This document shows, piece after piece, positions 35,701 through 44,523 of a stretch of DNA of 64,000 nucleotides. The notes under the pieces are model-generated. The model was not told the origin of the DNA, ran no database searches, and saw nothing but the letters and a program-made list of their open reading frames with translations. The DNA is from Verrucomicrobiales bacterium. Its GTDB lineage: Bacteria; Verrucomicrobiota; Verrucomicrobiia; Verrucomicrobiales; DEV007. A program made the position numbers and the translations under genes. The stretch's first letter is position 1. Each line of letters starts with the position of its first letter. The stretch lies in the NCBI GenBank assembly GCA_016795505.1, contig JAEUHH010000026.1, forward strand, positions 35,688-99,687, given 5' to 3'.

Positions 35701-35989
35701 CTGGCCGACGGTGCAGGGATTGGTCGGAAAATGGCTGCCCCGCGTGGTGGAAATCGACGATCCTGTCTCGGAACTGCCGGCCGAAGCGGTCGAGGCCGCC
35801 CTGCCGGCTCCTGCGGTCGGGGAAGCCGGGTCTGCCGGTGAAAATCATCCCGGCACCACGGCTGGGTCTGGTTCGATCGCGCCGACAGCCGCACCGATCA
35901 TTCAAGGCAAGCCCGTCCGCCCGGCATTTTCGAAAGGACCGCTCCGGATCCAGGACAATCCCGCCCCGGCTGAGCCCAATCCGCAATGA
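32702..35989 (+). CDS. Large Pro/Ala-rich single-pass membrane protein with zinc ribbon (first of pair)
   Basis: A 1095-residue protein from MDHPTDHSQGARDEAAN, with GGAAG 4 bp upstream of the ATG. Residues 1-550 are acidic, Ala/Glu/Pro/Val-rich and probably disordered, with scattered GxPWxW-like motifs (PWPWLRGG, MPWLTPRKDLPWMRP, SPWSDFSWATP). A zinc ribbon follows at about 557-581 (SCPQCERGLSLRREHLGIAG then CVWC). Another disordered stretch ends in a Lys/Pro-rich block (AKKEPKPPKAPKAPKPPKAA) before a transmembrane helix at about 970-995. About 100 residues lie beyond the membrane. The next gene starts within its stop (ATGA). Function is unknown; the layout suggests a scaffold with a cytoplasmic N-terminus. 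Confidence 0.8.
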   Translation: MDHPTDHSQGARDEAANAAERSRFLSAIGFGREPVGVPVGAAEETAAIAAVAEGAVATAALSEVESPVVAVESAEVASTEPATGGVAALTLAAKAVATEVLNDSEPWPWLRGGSGDDDGSGPKTREIQPPMPVSEGRSGVKPFTPLDEPEPLPEDVPVVEDAVEEDAEAEALADDGVALLADGGPDFIAVKDGMDELADELLRGFDLDDEPAVAAVIPGAVAPQGIVDLTDPEPQPQPGPQNAGETQVTAEESGEVAPAEAPTAASPAMPWLTPRKDLPWMRPEGEKAAVVPASEAEAASIVEPETVVEPEMVVDEDLPKPASTAVTPVSGLALGDLRDRLSRSVDAAEPAKEPSEMASMPVLAAPTPEVAAETVAEPKAAPEPATAPGWAMPAAVAEPTDKKPGSPWSDFSWATPAAGGGSDTGLIDEDALLIADDDDDVLTRGFGETLAAIGQKPAPTPAEAPAPPVAEPAPMAWAEPAKASQPEPSVAAVAPVVPVESTMSAPKVQDAAWSPPVTVSAMPAAEATTEPPFSAPVVSGGAPQADTDTGDLVDLSCPQCERGLSLRREHLGIAGHCVWCQTPIVAAVSGVDGQVAVFAIGGVAVAAPKPALESKATALSAESDSTAGPAPESATGDGPWTWAAPSVPDEPAIPVEKVAESTASADQNANAGADATAAFAWLNPDSAAAAPSSIESAATPPPPSVDAAPAATAAFDWKLPTSVVEPAASASPSEPVAPASSPVLSPVVSAFTPLSDTPDEPVAAGGAATAAPTDSAFAWAAASAAAEAPSAPVEKLSDFLSSVTESGPGASALAAPSLSAPLKPFSGGGLFGSGPLSESSLLVDLEDEQKPTVSEAAVENPPVSGTDLSDLAGAERASSLSQSLWPVKPEASAGASPGGSALVTEPTGSVAAEPAVVTPEEPAAKPSSEATPAAKPEKAAKAKKEPKPPKAPKAPKPPKAARTPGGGRRLVKVFLLISLLGLLAGAGATAFFWQDLKASVWPTVQGLVGKWLPRVVEIDDPVSELPAEAVEAALPAPAVGEAGSAGENHPGTTAGSGSIAPTAAPIIQGKPVRPAFSKGPLRIQDNPAPAEPNPQ

Positions 35990-38900
35990 ATCTGGCCTCC
36001 ACGGCATCGAATCGAATGGCTGAGAACATCTGGCAAGCGAATCCATCGTCGTCCGGCGCGGGCGACGGTTTCGTGCCGCCTCCGCTCGATTTCGGGTTCG
36101 GAGGCGAGCCGGGCAAGCGGATTGCCGATGGGTCGGCCTTCGGCGGGCAGGGACAGCTGCCACCCGGGCCGCCGCCGCAGTTTGGCATGCCCGAACCGCT
36201 GGGCCGCGATGTGGCGCCGGCTTTCGGTGGTCCCCCGCTGCCGCATCGTCCGCCGCAGCCGTCGGGCCCTGAGACCGGCGGTGCATTTGGAGACCGGGGA
36301 GGTGGATTTTCAGCTCCGCCGCTGCGACCGGATGTTGTGACGGTGCACTGCCCGGTTTGTCAGCATGGACTGAAACTGAGCCGTCAGCATCTCGGTGTCG
36401 AGGGCCAGTGTGTGAACTGCGGCGAGGGCATCGTGGCCGTGGAATTGCCGGATGGGCATTGCGTGGCCGAGCGGGTGGTGAAAGTCGTCAGTCCGCCGCT
36501 GCCACATGATGTCGCCGCCGGCGGAGTCCCTCCCGCCAGCCAGCCGGATCGCCCGGTGCCTCCGATGGCCTTTGACATGCCGCCGCCAGCCCCTCCTGCG
36601 GCGCCGACGGTCACGCCGTGGGGCGGTCCCGAGACGGCGACGGAAATGCCCGCGGCACCGGCCTTTTGGGAAACGCCCGCGCCGTCTGCCGGCCCCGCCG
36701 CGGGTCAGGCGAGTGTGATCACCCCGCCCCCACCGGCGGCGTGGGAGACGCCTCCCGCTCAGCCGACATTCTCACCGCCTTTGATGGAGCCTGCTGCCCC
36801 GCTGAATGGGTTTTCCTCCGGCATGCCGGCTCGCGCTGTGCCTCCGGCAGAGCCGCAAGCCGCGCCGGCCGGGTGGGCTCAAGCCGCGCCGGAAGGGTGG
36901 GGGACGCCTCCACCCGTCGCGGCGTCGCCAGTACCGGGACCCGCGGCAGCTACCGCACCGATGTGGGAAACGGCACCGACCGCTCCCCAGCCGGCTCCGG
37001 CCCCTGCTTTCCCGGCGGCACCGACCTGGCCTGGTCATCAGGCAGGTCCCGAGCCTGTGGCGCCGTCGGTGGCCATCGGGGGATATGGAATTCCAGCCGC
37101 CGCTCCGGCACCGGCTCCGGCCGGCTGGGGCCAATCTGCCGCTCCTGCCCAACAGCCTCAGCCAGTGCCCGCCGCTCCTGATCCGGCCTGGTGGGCTCCG
37201 ATGCCCACGCCGGCTCAGACGTTTTCTCCCCCTCAGCAGGCGGCTTTTGCTCCGAGTCCGGTCGCGGTGGATGGCATTGGCGCTCCTCTGCCAGTGGCAC
37301 CGGCCATGTCGGCGCCTGCCTGGGGACACCCGGAGCCTGCGGCACCGGCTCAGGCTTCCGCTCCGGCCGCTTGGGGATCGGCGCCGAATCTCCAAGTGCC
37401 TGCCAATGCCGGGCCGACTCTCGTGATGCCGGCTCCCGCACTTTCGGCTCCGTGGGGCGCTGCTAGCCAGCCGCCGATGCTGCCTGTCGCGGCTCCGACG
37501 CCGCCTGTCGCTCCGGCGGAATCGCCCGCCATGTCGGGGGCCTTTGCGCCGGCGCCGGCACCAACTCCGGCTGGATGGGGCGCGCCGACTCAAGCTCAGC
37601 CGGAAATGGCACCATCTGCCGCGGCGGCTCCGGCTGGCCCGGTTCCTTGGGGTAGCCCTCAGCCCGCGGCTGCTGCGATGCCGACTTTCGCGGAAAACCA
37701 GGTCCCGGCCCCGGCTCCGGCAGCTTGGGGAGCGCCGGTCACTCCCGCACCTGCTCCCTCTCCGGCGCCAGTCGCCGGATTTGCCTTTGGCGCCCCTGAA
37801 TCGAGTCCGGCACCGACTCCGGCCGCGTGGGGTGCGGCGCCTGCTTCCGCGCCAGCCGAGCCCGCTGCCCCTGCATTTGCTGCTGCCCAGCCGGCACCGG
37901 CCGCGTGGGGTGCGGCGCCTGCTTCCGCGCCAGCCGAGCCCGCTGCCCCTGCATTTGCTGCTGCCCAGCCGGCACCGGTCGCGTGGGGTGCGGCGCCTGC
38001 TTCCGCGCCAGCAGAGCCCACTGCCCCTGCTTTTGCTGCTGCCCAGCCGACTCCGATTCCGGCATCCGCGCCTGGTCAAGGATTGGGAACGCCTGATCCG
38101 GCCCCGACTCAGGCCCCGACAGGATGGGGTGCCACGCCAGCGCCTGCACCGGCTCCTGCTCCGATGTCGATGCCAGCGCCGGCTCCCGCGCCCACTGCCG
38201 CCCCTGTGGCTGGCTTTGGTGCTCCGGCGGGGGGCGAATTCACTCGTCCGGAGCCCGTTCCGGCGCCGGCACCGGCTTCGATGCCTGCCGGCCCGGCCGA
38301 GCATCCTGCGGCGAGCCATTTGCCGGACCTGTCCTCGCTTTTTGGAGCCGGTGAGGGCGTGCCAAAACCCGCATCGGCCGAGGGCGGCCTGCCGGGGTGG
38401 GGCAGCCCGTCTCCGGCGCCCCAGGCTCCTGTGGATCCCACTCCGGCTCCGACGGTTCGCCCGGATGACGCGATGGGCACCCGCGATTTTGGTCCGAAAA
38501 TTCCTTCCGCTGATCCAGCCAGGTCCTCTTCGGGCAGCGGAACCGTGGTGGAGGGATTCGCCTCGCTGTTCCAGACGCCCGAGAAAAATGCGGGTGGCAG
38601 TCCCGCGCAGCCCCTGCCCTGGGAGGCCGGTGGCGCTTCGGCAGGATCAGACTCGGCGGCGGCTGGAGGAGCGCCGTTCAATCCGGGAGGCTTCGGGTCG
38701 GCTTCGGGTCAGAAAGAGCCTGCTGCGGACGGCGGCGGATTCCCGAGCGGGATCAACTGGCAGGGCGAATCGGCCGGCTCGGCTGGTGTGGGCAATTCGT
38801 TTGGACTGCCCGGTCAGGCCAAGACTGGGGCCTCACCCACGGCTGCGTCCGGCATGGAAGGGGCTCCGGCGGCCCAGCCCAAACCGCGGAAATTCGTACG

Positions 38901-40422
38901 GCGCCCCGTTTCGGAGCCCAAAGTCCGCATCTTTTCGCCGCTCGTGATCACAGTCATGGTGTTGGGAGCCCTGTTTCTGGCAGGCGTGTTCGCCCTCCGG
39001 CACTTCGGCGGCATCGAGGGCTTTCGCGCCTGGGCCCGCGCCATTTTGCAGGATTCTCCGATGTCCGCCAGTCCGGGGCGGCCAGGTCCAGAGGCGGCGG
39101 CTACTGCCGCTGCCGCCCCTGTGGCTGAGCCGCCAGCTTCGACTCCCGCCACCCCGCCCGCAGCGGCGACTTCGCCTGATGAGGAGCCGGTGCCGGCCAC
39201 ACCGGTGGCTCCCGCCCCGGCGATGCCATCAACCGAGTCGCCGAAAGCCTCTGCGCCAGCCGGAGCCGGGACTCTCCCGCCTACCGATACGAAATCCGCC
39301 CCGACACCCGTCGGCTCCACTCCGAAAGACGAACCGGACCCGTTGACACCGGCCGCGGCGACGCCCGAGCCGGCTGCTGCGGCTGCTGCTTCGCCGGAGC
39401 CTCCTGTCGCGACCCCTGACAGCACGCCCGAGCCTGCGGCTCCCGCCGCTGCTCCTGTCGGTCCGAGTCCGGCGGAATCGGGACCGCCCGCCTCGCCGCC
39501 GGTTCCGGGTGACAGCGTCGGCTCTGCCTCTGCCAATGCCATGGCACCCCTGTCGCCGGCCGATGGCACGCCAGCGCCTTCTGTTTCATCGGCCCTGACG
39601 CCCCAGGCTGCGCCATTGGTGGCGGCTGCGCCCCCGGCTGCTGCTGCTGCCCAGCCGGGTGGTCAATCCGCCGCAGCTCCCGCGGCACCGACCGCACCCG
39701 TGGCCCCTGCCGCAGCGGCTGGCAGCCCGAATGCGACTCCTCCAGTCGACCCCAACGACCCCGGCGAGCGGATGGCCATTCTCCTGGAAAGCGTCGGCAC
39801 GGAGGTGCTCACGGCTTACTACAAAGCGGACGCCATCGACGAACGGGTCGGCTTTGTCATCGACCCCGAGTCGAGCCAATCGCAGATGGAAGCCTTTTAC
39901 CGTCGTTATCAGACCCTGCCGACGTTGCGTTCAGTGTCGTTCCGCGGTCCCATGCGCGACGCTGCCAGCGGCCGGTGGTTCGGCGTGTTCGACGTGCGGG
40001 AAAACGAAAACGAGGAACTCCACCGCTGGTGCGTCGTGCAGGTCCGTCCCGGAGAACTGAAACTCGACTGGACCATCTACCAGCAGCTCATCGACGAGTC
40101 GCTCGACCGCTTCCTGGCCGATCCCACCGCCCCGCCGAAAGTGTTCAGCGTGGTGGTCAGACGCGGCGAGGAGGCTTCGGCCGAGGAAAATCCGTGGCAG
40201 GGCAAGACTTATGAGTTGTTCCTCCAACCGCCGCTCGACACCGCCCAGCCCCGCGTGGTGCTGATCCGCGACTCGGACTACGAGAAGCTCGGCCTGACCA
40301 AGGCGCTCGTCGGGGGGAATGCCCGCATCGGACGCGTGGAATTGCAGTGGACCCAGAGCGAAGTCGAGGCCATGACCCGCATTCCCACCGTGTCGAAGGT
40401 TCTGGGCTGGGGCGCTTGGTGA
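35986..40422 (+). CDS. Very large Pro/Ala-rich single-pass membrane protein with zinc ribbon (second of pair)
   Basis: A 1478-residue protein; the start at 35986 overlaps the preceding stop by 4 bp, with MAENIWQANP at 36016 as an alternative. A zinc ribbon at about 121-145 (HCPVCQHGLKLSRQHLGVEG then CVNC) is clearly related to that of the preceding gene. About 800 residues of Pro/Ala-rich sequence follow, with recurring PxxWG motifs and three tandem 26-residue repeats. A transmembrane helix lies at about 984-1005 (LVITVMVLGALFLAGVFALR). A second Pro/Ala-rich linker leads to a folded C-terminal domain (about 1255-1478) with MEAFYRRYQTLPTLRSVSFR and RWFGVFDVRENENEELHRWC. The length and low complexity are extreme but the frame is intact over 4.4 kb. 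Confidence 0.8.
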   Translation: MNLASTASNRMAENIWQANPSSSGAGDGFVPPPLDFGFGGEPGKRIADGSAFGGQGQLPPGPPPQFGMPEPLGRDVAPAFGGPPLPHRPPQPSGPETGGAFGDRGGGFSAPPLRPDVVTVHCPVCQHGLKLSRQHLGVEGQCVNCGEGIVAVELPDGHCVAERVVKVVSPPLPHDVAAGGVPPASQPDRPVPPMAFDMPPPAPPAAPTVTPWGGPETATEMPAAPAFWETPAPSAGPAAGQASVITPPPPAAWETPPAQPTFSPPLMEPAAPLNGFSSGMPARAVPPAEPQAAPAGWAQAAPEGWGTPPPVAASPVPGPAAATAPMWETAPTAPQPAPAPAFPAAPTWPGHQAGPEPVAPSVAIGGYGIPAAAPAPAPAGWGQSAAPAQQPQPVPAAPDPAWWAPMPTPAQTFSPPQQAAFAPSPVAVDGIGAPLPVAPAMSAPAWGHPEPAAPAQASAPAAWGSAPNLQVPANAGPTLVMPAPALSAPWGAASQPPMLPVAAPTPPVAPAESPAMSGAFAPAPAPTPAGWGAPTQAQPEMAPSAAAAPAGPVPWGSPQPAAAAMPTFAENQVPAPAPAAWGAPVTPAPAPSPAPVAGFAFGAPESSPAPTPAAWGAAPASAPAEPAAPAFAAAQPAPAAWGAAPASAPAEPAAPAFAAAQPAPVAWGAAPASAPAEPTAPAFAAAQPTPIPASAPGQGLGTPDPAPTQAPTGWGATPAPAPAPAPMSMPAPAPAPTAAPVAGFGAPAGGEFTRPEPVPAPAPASMPAGPAEHPAASHLPDLSSLFGAGEGVPKPASAEGGLPGWGSPSPAPQAPVDPTPAPTVRPDDAMGTRDFGPKIPSADPARSSSGSGTVVEGFASLFQTPEKNAGGSPAQPLPWEAGGASAGSDSAAAGGAPFNPGGFGSASGQKEPAADGGGFPSGINWQGESAGSAGVGNSFGLPGQAKTGASPTAASGMEGAPAAQPKPRKFVRRPVSEPKVRIFSPLVITVMVLGALFLAGVFALRHFGGIEGFRAWARAILQDSPMSASPGRPGPEAAATAAAAPVAEPPASTPATPPAAATSPDEEPVPATPVAPAPAMPSTESPKASAPAGAGTLPPTDTKSAPTPVGSTPKDEPDPLTPAAATPEPAAAAAASPEPPVATPDSTPEPAAPAAAPVGPSPAESGPPASPPVPGDSVGSASANAMAPLSPADGTPAPSVSSALTPQAAPLVAAAPPAAAAAQPGGQSAAAPAAPTAPVAPAAAAGSPNATPPVDPNDPGERMAILLESVGTEVLTAYYKADAIDERVGFVIDPESSQSQMEAFYRRYQTLPTLRSVSFRGPMRDAASGRWFGVFDVRENENEELHRWCVVQVRPGELKLDWTIYQQLIDESLDRFLADPTAPPKVFSVVVRRGEEASAEENPWQGKTYELFLQPPLDTAQPRVVLIRDSDYEKLGLTKALVGGNARIGRVELQWTQSEVEAMTRIPTVSKVLGWGAW
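37821..38054 (+). repeat. Three tandem 78-bp in-frame repeats
   Basis: Near-identical 78-bp units start at about 37821, 37899 and 37977. Each encodes 26 residues of the type AWGAAPASAPAEPAAPAFAA plus AQPAP. The near identity points to recent duplication inside the disordered region of the large membrane protein. Confidence 0.85.
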
Positions 40423-40500
40423 AAAGGACGGCGATCCCGCCGCGTCCCGGGCCGGTTGCGCCGCGTCGCATCGTGGCGCACTGTCAGGACTCGGTCCCCC

Positions 40501-42597
40501 ATGTTCTGGCTGCGTTTGCTCTCCCTCTTTGCCCCCGTCGGCGTCTTGTCGGCGGCTCTCTGGCTCGTGGGGCAGGCCCGGCAGCTCGTTTACCGCACGG
40601 ACTCGGACCTCGTGATCGCCGTCAGGCAGGCACCGGGACCGGTGAACCCGCTGATGCCGTCCACCGGGGTGTCCCGCGAGATCGCCGATCTCATCTTCGA
40701 CCGCTTGCTCCGCCTCGATGACGAGCTGGAACTGCGCCCTCACCTGGCCGACGCGTGGACCTACCGACATCGCGCGACGGTGTATTTCGACAGCCCGGAG
40801 GCCGCGGCGGCGGCTTACAATCGGGTCGACAATCTGAAAAGCCGCTGGACCGAGTGGTCCCTGGTCGAGTGCGTCCACGATCGCGACCTGATCCACCTCG
40901 TCTCCACCGAACCACGCGCTGTCTGGCTTCCGGCCTTGCGGCAGGCAGCCTGGAGCGACGCCCCGCCGGCCACCCTGTCGTGGGTGCGGCTCACCGTGCG
41001 CGAGGCGGTCGAGCAATCGTTCGGCGACTTTCTGTCCGGCGCGCTGGAGAAGGGGCCGATCCGTCACATTCGCTATCGGGACGACCGGATCGCCGATATT
41101 CATCTGGCCGGTGACGCGGCGCCGTTTCTCAAGGAGCTGAGACTCTACTACGAGTCGAACCGCGCGCTCGATCCGGTGATCGAGGAGAAAGGTGGCGTCT
41201 CCTGGACGGCGGAGCTGGATTTCGAGCTGACCCTGCGGGACGACGTGCGCTGGCACGATGGCCAGCCGGTCACCGCGGACGATCTCCTGTTCACGTTCGC
41301 GGAGATCACCGGGTCGCGTTCTCCCTGGCCGCTGCGGGGTGCCTTTCATTTTGTCGAACGACTGGAGAAAGCCGGCCCGCACACCGTTCGCGCCCGTTGC
41401 CGCGAATATTATGCCCCGGCTCTGGAGCGCTGGGCCAAGCTGCCCCTGCTGCCGGCTCATCGCCTCGCGGGAGCGGCATCGGGAGCGGATTGGGATGCCT
41501 TCTTTGCCCGGCCCGTCGGCACCGGCCCATACAAATTCGAGGAAATCAGTGTCGCCGGCGAGATCACCCTTGCAGCCCATCCGGCTTACTTTCGTGGGGC
41601 TCCGAAACAGGGGCGGGTGCGCTACCGTGTCTTTGCCGATCCCGCGGACCGGCGCCTCGCACTGAGATTGGGCCTGATGGATGTCTATCAGCCCGATGAA
41701 GCCGAGCGCCGCTGGGCCGTCTCCACCGGAGCGGCACGGGTGATCGAGGATGTCACCCGCTACCAGAGCTTTGTGGCCTGGAACCTCGACCGCCCGCTGT
41801 TCCGGGAGGCTGCCATGAGGCGAGCCCTCGCCCAGGCCCTCGACGACCGGACGGTGCGTGCGGGAGCGGCCAGGGGACAAGCCGAGCCGTGGGACGGGCT
41901 TTTCTTCCCAGGTGCGTGGTTTGCCAGTCCTCCCGTCGGAATGCCGGAGCATGATCCCGCGACGGCAGATTCGGCCCTGCGCGACGCCGGATGGACTCGG
42001 AGTGATCCGGCCGGCTACTGGCGCGATGGCTCGGGGCGTTCGCTGGCGTTTACCCTCGCCTACGATGCCGCCGATGCCCTGCATGTTGAACTCGCCGCCG
42101 CCCTGCTGGGTGCCTGGCGGCAGGCAGGCGTCGAGGTCCGGCTCGAACCCATCGACTGGGCCACGCTCGTAAGCCAGAGACTGGCCACGCGGGATTTCGA
42201 TGCGCTCCTGCTCGGATGGGAACTCGATTTCACCCGCGACCAGTGGGCCGTCTGGCACTCGTCCGAGGCCGGGCCCGGGGGATCGAACTTCTGCGGCCTC
42301 CGCGACGCGGAAATCGACGGTCTGCTCACTCAGCTGCGTACCACGGAGGATCGCGCCGCGGTGAAAGCGGCCACCGAGGCGCTGCAGCGCCGCATCATCG
42401 ATCTCCAGCCCTGCCTGTTCCTCTGCGGCACGGGTCGCGCCGTGGCCTTCCGGCCTGAAGCGGTCCGCCAGTCGCGTCCCCAGGCCGATGGTGAATGGAC
42501 CGACGGGCCCGTCTCGATCGGCCGGGCCGGTCTGCCGGCCGCTCGACCCTGGTGGGTCAGGTCCGTGCCCGAGCTACCCTTTTTGACTCGTCCATGA
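40501..42597 (+). CDS. ABC transporter substrate-binding protein, family 5 (peptide/nickel type)
   Basis: A 698-residue protein from MFWLRLLSLFAPVGVLSAAL, which looks like a signal anchor without a lipobox. SBP family 5 signatures: REIADLIFDRLLRLDDELEL, VRWHDGQPVTADDLLFTFAE, ARPVGTGPYKFEEI and FREAAMRRALAQALDD. An insertion of about 140 residues separates LRPHLADAW from the DVRWHDG block, which are close together in typical members. The gene heads an operon with two permeases and an ATPase; its stop overlaps the next ATG. The ligand is probably a peptide or similar solute but cannot be read from sequence. Confidence 0.9.
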   Translation: MFWLRLLSLFAPVGVLSAALWLVGQARQLVYRTDSDLVIAVRQAPGPVNPLMPSTGVSREIADLIFDRLLRLDDELELRPHLADAWTYRHRATVYFDSPEAAAAAYNRVDNLKSRWTEWSLVECVHDRDLIHLVSTEPRAVWLPALRQAAWSDAPPATLSWVRLTVREAVEQSFGDFLSGALEKGPIRHIRYRDDRIADIHLAGDAAPFLKELRLYYESNRALDPVIEEKGGVSWTAELDFELTLRDDVRWHDGQPVTADDLLFTFAEITGSRSPWPLRGAFHFVERLEKAGPHTVRARCREYYAPALERWAKLPLLPAHRLAGAASGADWDAFFARPVGTGPYKFEEISVAGEITLAAHPAYFRGAPKQGRVRYRVFADPADRRLALRLGLMDVYQPDEAERRWAVSTGAARVIEDVTRYQSFVAWNLDRPLFREAAMRRALAQALDDRTVRAGAARGQAEPWDGLFFPGAWFASPPVGMPEHDPATADSALRDAGWTRSDPAGYWRDGSGRSLAFTLAYDAADALHVELAAALLGAWRQAGVEVRLEPIDWATLVSQRLATRDFDALLLGWELDFTRDQWAVWHSSEAGPGGSNFCGLRDAEIDGLLTQLRTTEDRAAVKAATEALQRRIIDLQPCLFLCGTGRAVAFRPEAVRQSRPQADGEWTDGPVSIGRAGLPAARPWWVRSVPELPFLTRP

Positions 42598-43538
42598 CAC
42601 CGCCTTCCATCCGACGCCGTCACCCAGTGGCTGGCTGGCTCTTCCGCCTCGTGGGGCGGTGCCTGGCCGTCTGGCTGATCGGTGCGGTGGTGGTGGAGAT
42701 CGCAGCCCTCGGTCCCGAAGCCGGTGTGGGCGGAGGGCAATTGCCGGATCGCCTGCGCTCGCTCGTCAGTGGCGAAATGCCTGCCGATCTCGCCACTGCC
42801 ATGGGGGTGGGCGAATCCCGGCTCTGGCGAGATGCTTTGCTCCAGGCCGGATGGATGAGCCTCGGCGTCGGCACTCTCGGGTTCGGCCTGGTGCTGGCTT
42901 TTGGCCCGGTCATCGGGGTCGTGGCCGGCCGGATTCCGCGCTGGGGGCTGTCGCAGCTCTTGGTGGCGCTCATCATCCTTGCCGGCTGGCTGCCGGGCTG
43001 GTGGCTGATGTTGTTGGGAATTGGATGGCAGGTCGGGCGGTGGCGTCATCCGGGATTTGCCGATGCCCCCGCCGCCCAGGCCGGTCCGGTCTGGATCGAG
43101 CCGCTCTGGCACGCCGCCCAGATCGCGGGGCTGGCAGCCTTGGCGCCGACGGCCTGGTATCTCAGCCAGCTCATCGACGCGTTCCGCAGGCGGGCCGGGG
43201 AGCCGCACGCAATCGCCGCGCGGATGCGGGGGCTCGGGGCCGGCGATTTGTTCTACCGGCATGTCCTCAGACTCTGCCTCGGTCCCTTCGTCCGGGGAAT
43301 TGATGCCGCGCTGCCCCTGTTGTTCGGCGGCCAGATCCTGCTGGAGTGGACTCTCCGCTATCCCGGTCTGGGCCGGCTCCTCGTCGAGAGCGCCCGGGCG
43401 GACCATTTCACTGGCTTGCTGGCCGCGTTGCTCGTTTTTGCGACGATCGCCATCATCCTTCGATCCCTGCTGGAGGCACTGCACCACGGCCTCGATCCCC
43501 TCGCTCAGAAGTCTCCGGGACCACCCTCTCGTTTCTGA
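42594..43538 (+). CDS. ABC transporter permease, DppB/OppB-like
   Basis: A 314-residue integral membrane protein starting at an ATGA overlap with the binding-protein gene. The EAA-loop region (EPHAIAARMRGLGAGDLFYR, then LRLCLGPFV) and the C-terminal GGQILLEWTLRYPGLGRLLV match the DppB group. Several hydrophobic helices are visible (VVGRCLAVWLIGAVVVEIA-like, LGFGLVLAFGPVIGVVAG, LLVALIILAGWLPGWWLMLL). Its stop codon lies inside a 22-bp repeat element that separates it from the second permease gene. Confidence 0.9.
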   Translation: MTPPSIRRRHPVAGWLFRLVGRCLAVWLIGAVVVEIAALGPEAGVGGGQLPDRLRSLVSGEMPADLATAMGVGESRLWRDALLQAGWMSLGVGTLGFGLVLAFGPVIGVVAGRIPRWGLSQLLVALIILAGWLPGWWLMLLGIGWQVGRWRHPGFADAPAAQAGPVWIEPLWHAAQIAGLAALAPTAWYLSQLIDAFRRRAGEPHAIAARMRGLGAGDLFYRHVLRLCLGPFVRGIDAALPLLFGGQILLEWTLRYPGLGRLLVESARADHFTGLLAALLVFATIAIILRSLLEALHHGLDPLAQKSPGPPSRF

Positions 43539-43585
43539 TCAAACAGGGTATGATCTCCGATCCAACAGGGTTGCATCGGAATCAG
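43531..43585. repeat. 22-bp repeat element, site 4 (two units), inside an operon
   Basis: Units at 43537-43558 and 43559-43580, both with ACAGGGT. The TGA stop of the first permease gene is within the left flank and the second permease starts 15 bp past the right flank. The hairpins would form in the polycistronic mRNA. Confidence 0.9.
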
Positions 43586-43600
43586 ACCCGCCCGCCCAAC

Positions 43601-44488
43601 ATGGAAAATCCCGCTCCCAACCGCCGCCGTCCGCGACTCCGCTCCTTCGGGAGACGGCTCTGGCGCGGCGTGGCCCGTCGATGGGAGGGCTACCTGTTTG
43701 TGCTCGGCTACGGGCTGGTGTTCGGATTCCTCGGTCTCGCAGCGGTGGGCCTGACGGATGCGCCGACTCCTTCGCCGGTGGCCGATGGCTTCGGTGAGGC
43801 CCAACCGCCGGGAGCAGGCCGCTGGCTGGGCACGGATGCCGGCGGGGCGGATCAGTTGATCCCGACCCTGCGGGGCGCGGGCTTGTCGGTCTGGCTGGCG
43901 GCGGTCGCGACCGCCCTCGGCACGCTGACGGGGTGGGCGATGGGAACGGCGCTCGCGGCTGCCGGGTGGCGGAGCGCCGGTCGCTTGCTCCAGTCCGTGG
44001 ATGGCTGGCTCGGGGCGTTTCCGGCGATCGGGTTGGCGTTGGCTCTCGTGGCCGGCTGGGGGGCGGGGGCCTGGCCGCTGATGATCATCGCGGCGGCGAT
44101 CATGGCGATGCCGGTCGCGTCACAGGTGGCGGGTTGGTATCGGGAGATGGACGGGCGCGGCGATGTCCTGGCGGCGCGGGCGATGGGCTGGTCTCGGTCC
44201 CGGCTGATGATTGACGAAAGCCTGACTCATTTCCCGCCCCGTCTCGCCGCGTGGGCGGCCGGGGTGCTGCCGGCGACGCTCGGGGCGGTGACCGCGGTGG
44301 ATTTTGTCCTGGGCCGGGGAGGAAGGCTCGGGCATTTGCTGGCTTCGGGCGCGCGCGACTTTATCGAGGCTCCCTGGTTGCTCTACGGACCGGGCTTGGT
44401 GCTGGCTTTCCTGATCTGGCTGTTGGCCGCGCTCGGCTGGGCGGTCCGGCGGCGGATGGGAGAGGGACCGCCGCGACGGCTCTGGTGA
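43601..44488 (+). CDS. ABC transporter permease, DppC/OppC-like
   Basis: A 295-residue membrane protein from MENPAPNRRRPRLRSFGRRL. The hallmark LGTD..G.D of this group appears as WLGTDAGGADQLIPTLRGAG. The EAA loop is AARAMGWSRSRLMIDESLTH. About six hydrophobic helices are present. The start just right of the repeat element is set by the positively charged N-terminus preceding the first helix (EGYLFVLGYGLVFGFLGLAA). It forms the membrane channel with the product of 42594-43538. Confidence 0.88.
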   Translation: MENPAPNRRRPRLRSFGRRLWRGVARRWEGYLFVLGYGLVFGFLGLAAVGLTDAPTPSPVADGFGEAQPPGAGRWLGTDAGGADQLIPTLRGAGLSVWLAAVATALGTLTGWAMGTALAAAGWRSAGRLLQSVDGWLGAFPAIGLALALVAGWGAGAWPLMIIAAAIMAMPVASQVAGWYREMDGRGDVLAARAMGWSRSRLMIDESLTHFPPRLAAWAAGVLPATLGAVTAVDFVLGRGGRLGHLLASGARDFIEAPWLLYGPGLVLAFLIWLLAALGWAVRRRMGEGPPRRLW

Positions 44489-44523
44489 CGGGATTAAATG
44501 AGATACCGAATACTTTTGTAAAA

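Noticed and set aside
36772..38319. 515-codon Arg-rich open frame on the minus strand inside the second giant gene
   Set aside because: It mirrors the GC-rich Pro/Ala codons of the plus-strand gene, has extreme Arg/Ser composition and no domain. The same applies to the 467-codon plus-strand frame at 37544-38947 and the 472-codon minus frame at 33011-34429.
39931..42258. 775-codon minus-strand frame opposite the binding-protein gene
   Set aside because: It spans two plus-strand genes, one with strong family motifs, and shows no motif of its own.
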